NCBI RefSeq assembly: GCF_035582795.1
Contig: NC_134366.1
Location: forward strand, 107,763,756-107,827,755
From: Mycteria americana
Taxonomy: Eukaryota; Chordata; Aves; Ciconiiformes; Ciconiidae
Direction: 5' to 3'
Length of the DNA stretch: 64,000 bases
How positions within the stretch are numbered: the stretch's first letter is position 1; each line of letters begins with the position of its first letter. A program made the position numbers and the translations under genes. Of the stretch, positions 63,434 to 64,000 are shown piece after piece. The notes below the pieces were generated by a model, which was not told the origin of the DNA, made no database searches, and worked only from the letters and a program-made list of their open reading frames with translations.

Positions 63434-64000
63434 CTAGGAACAACAGTGGAGGCAATGTATATCAGATCATACTAAGAAAGAATGAAAATGTTCTGTAGCC
63501 AGTTGAAGAAGCTGTTATGGAAATTGCTAAAAATTACTTTATGGAAGGGCGAATATTAAATTGTATCATGTATAGATAACATCTGCACATGCTCTACCAA
63601 AAGAAAAAAGAAAAGCTCTACAATGGGATTCAGGTGAGTTTCTTCAGAAACTTTGGCTTTTTTATTTCCTGAGTTTTTGTGATTTTTAATGTTGCAAAGC
63701 AGGGTAACAGATGTTGTTGGTTTTGAGATCAGAGATCACAGAAAATACATTAGAAAAAGGAAGAAAATAAGGACAAACATTAATGCAAGAAAAAAAACCA
63801 AACAAATGAACAGTGGCTGATTAGCTAATGCTCAGCTGTTGCCTCCTTGATTTTTGATGAAGCATTTTCCAGTTTTGGACTACAAGTGCATAGCTTTTGA
63901 AATACTTATTTCCCAAAAGACACAAGTATTTGTACAGAAGTATGAACTCAGGAACTGAAATTCTCCACTGTATGCATTAGGACAAAAATTCCAAATATTC
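63434..64000 (-). other. AHRR: AHRR intron (3' part, truncated by window edge)
   Basis: Sequence upstream of the first visible AHRR exon. No further exon was recognised before the window ends. Confidence 0.6.

Overview
This is vertebrate nuclear DNA: AT-rich, long introns, one CpG island, no operons or bacterial signals. It is almost certainly a bird. CR1 LINE fragments are the main repeats, two solo LTRs belong to a family common in Neoaves, and AHRR and PDCD6 exons are recognisable by eye. No CRISPR array, tRNA, rRNA or intact mobile element was seen.

Layout. (1) 1-6.5 kb, + strand: the last four coding exons of PDCD6 (ALG-2, a penta-EF-hand calcium sensor) and its 3'UTR. The first exons lie left of the window. 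(2) 6.5-10.65 kb: an intergenic stretch between two convergent genes, with nothing recognised in it. (3) 10.65-47.2 kb, - strand: a gene I could not name. I assembled 14 coding exons by hand. Every junction has a GT donor and an AG acceptor, all phases agree, and the coding length is 1,953 nt (650 aa plus stop). The product has two U1/matrin-like C2H2 zinc fingers near the N-terminus, a conserved-looking middle, a Ser/Asn/Tyr-rich tail with a Trp-Asn hexapeptide repeat, and a short helical C-terminus. Its introns hold CR1 fragments on both strands and two same-family solo LTRs. It starts in a CpG island at 46.55-47.24 kb. (4) 47.2-64 kb, - strand: the 3' half of AHRR, the aryl hydrocarbon receptor repressor. 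Five coding exons are present and the bHLH/PAS-A exons lie right of the window. A TE-poor 8-kb tract between its stop codon and the CpG island may be a long 3'UTR.

The genes share a neighbourhood and not a pathway. PDCD6 links calcium to ESCRT and vesicle traffic, AHRR damps dioxin-receptor signalling, and the middle gene probably binds nucleic acid (inference from its fingers). In humans PDCD6 and AHRR are direct neighbours on the same strand. Here they are on opposite strands with the zinc-finger gene between them.

Most worth a second look: the unnamed zinc-finger gene, its (TTCA)8 microsatellite that forms a 3' splice site, its expanding Trp-Asn repeat, and a phase-compatible CpG-rich candidate exon at 30.4-30.5 kb.
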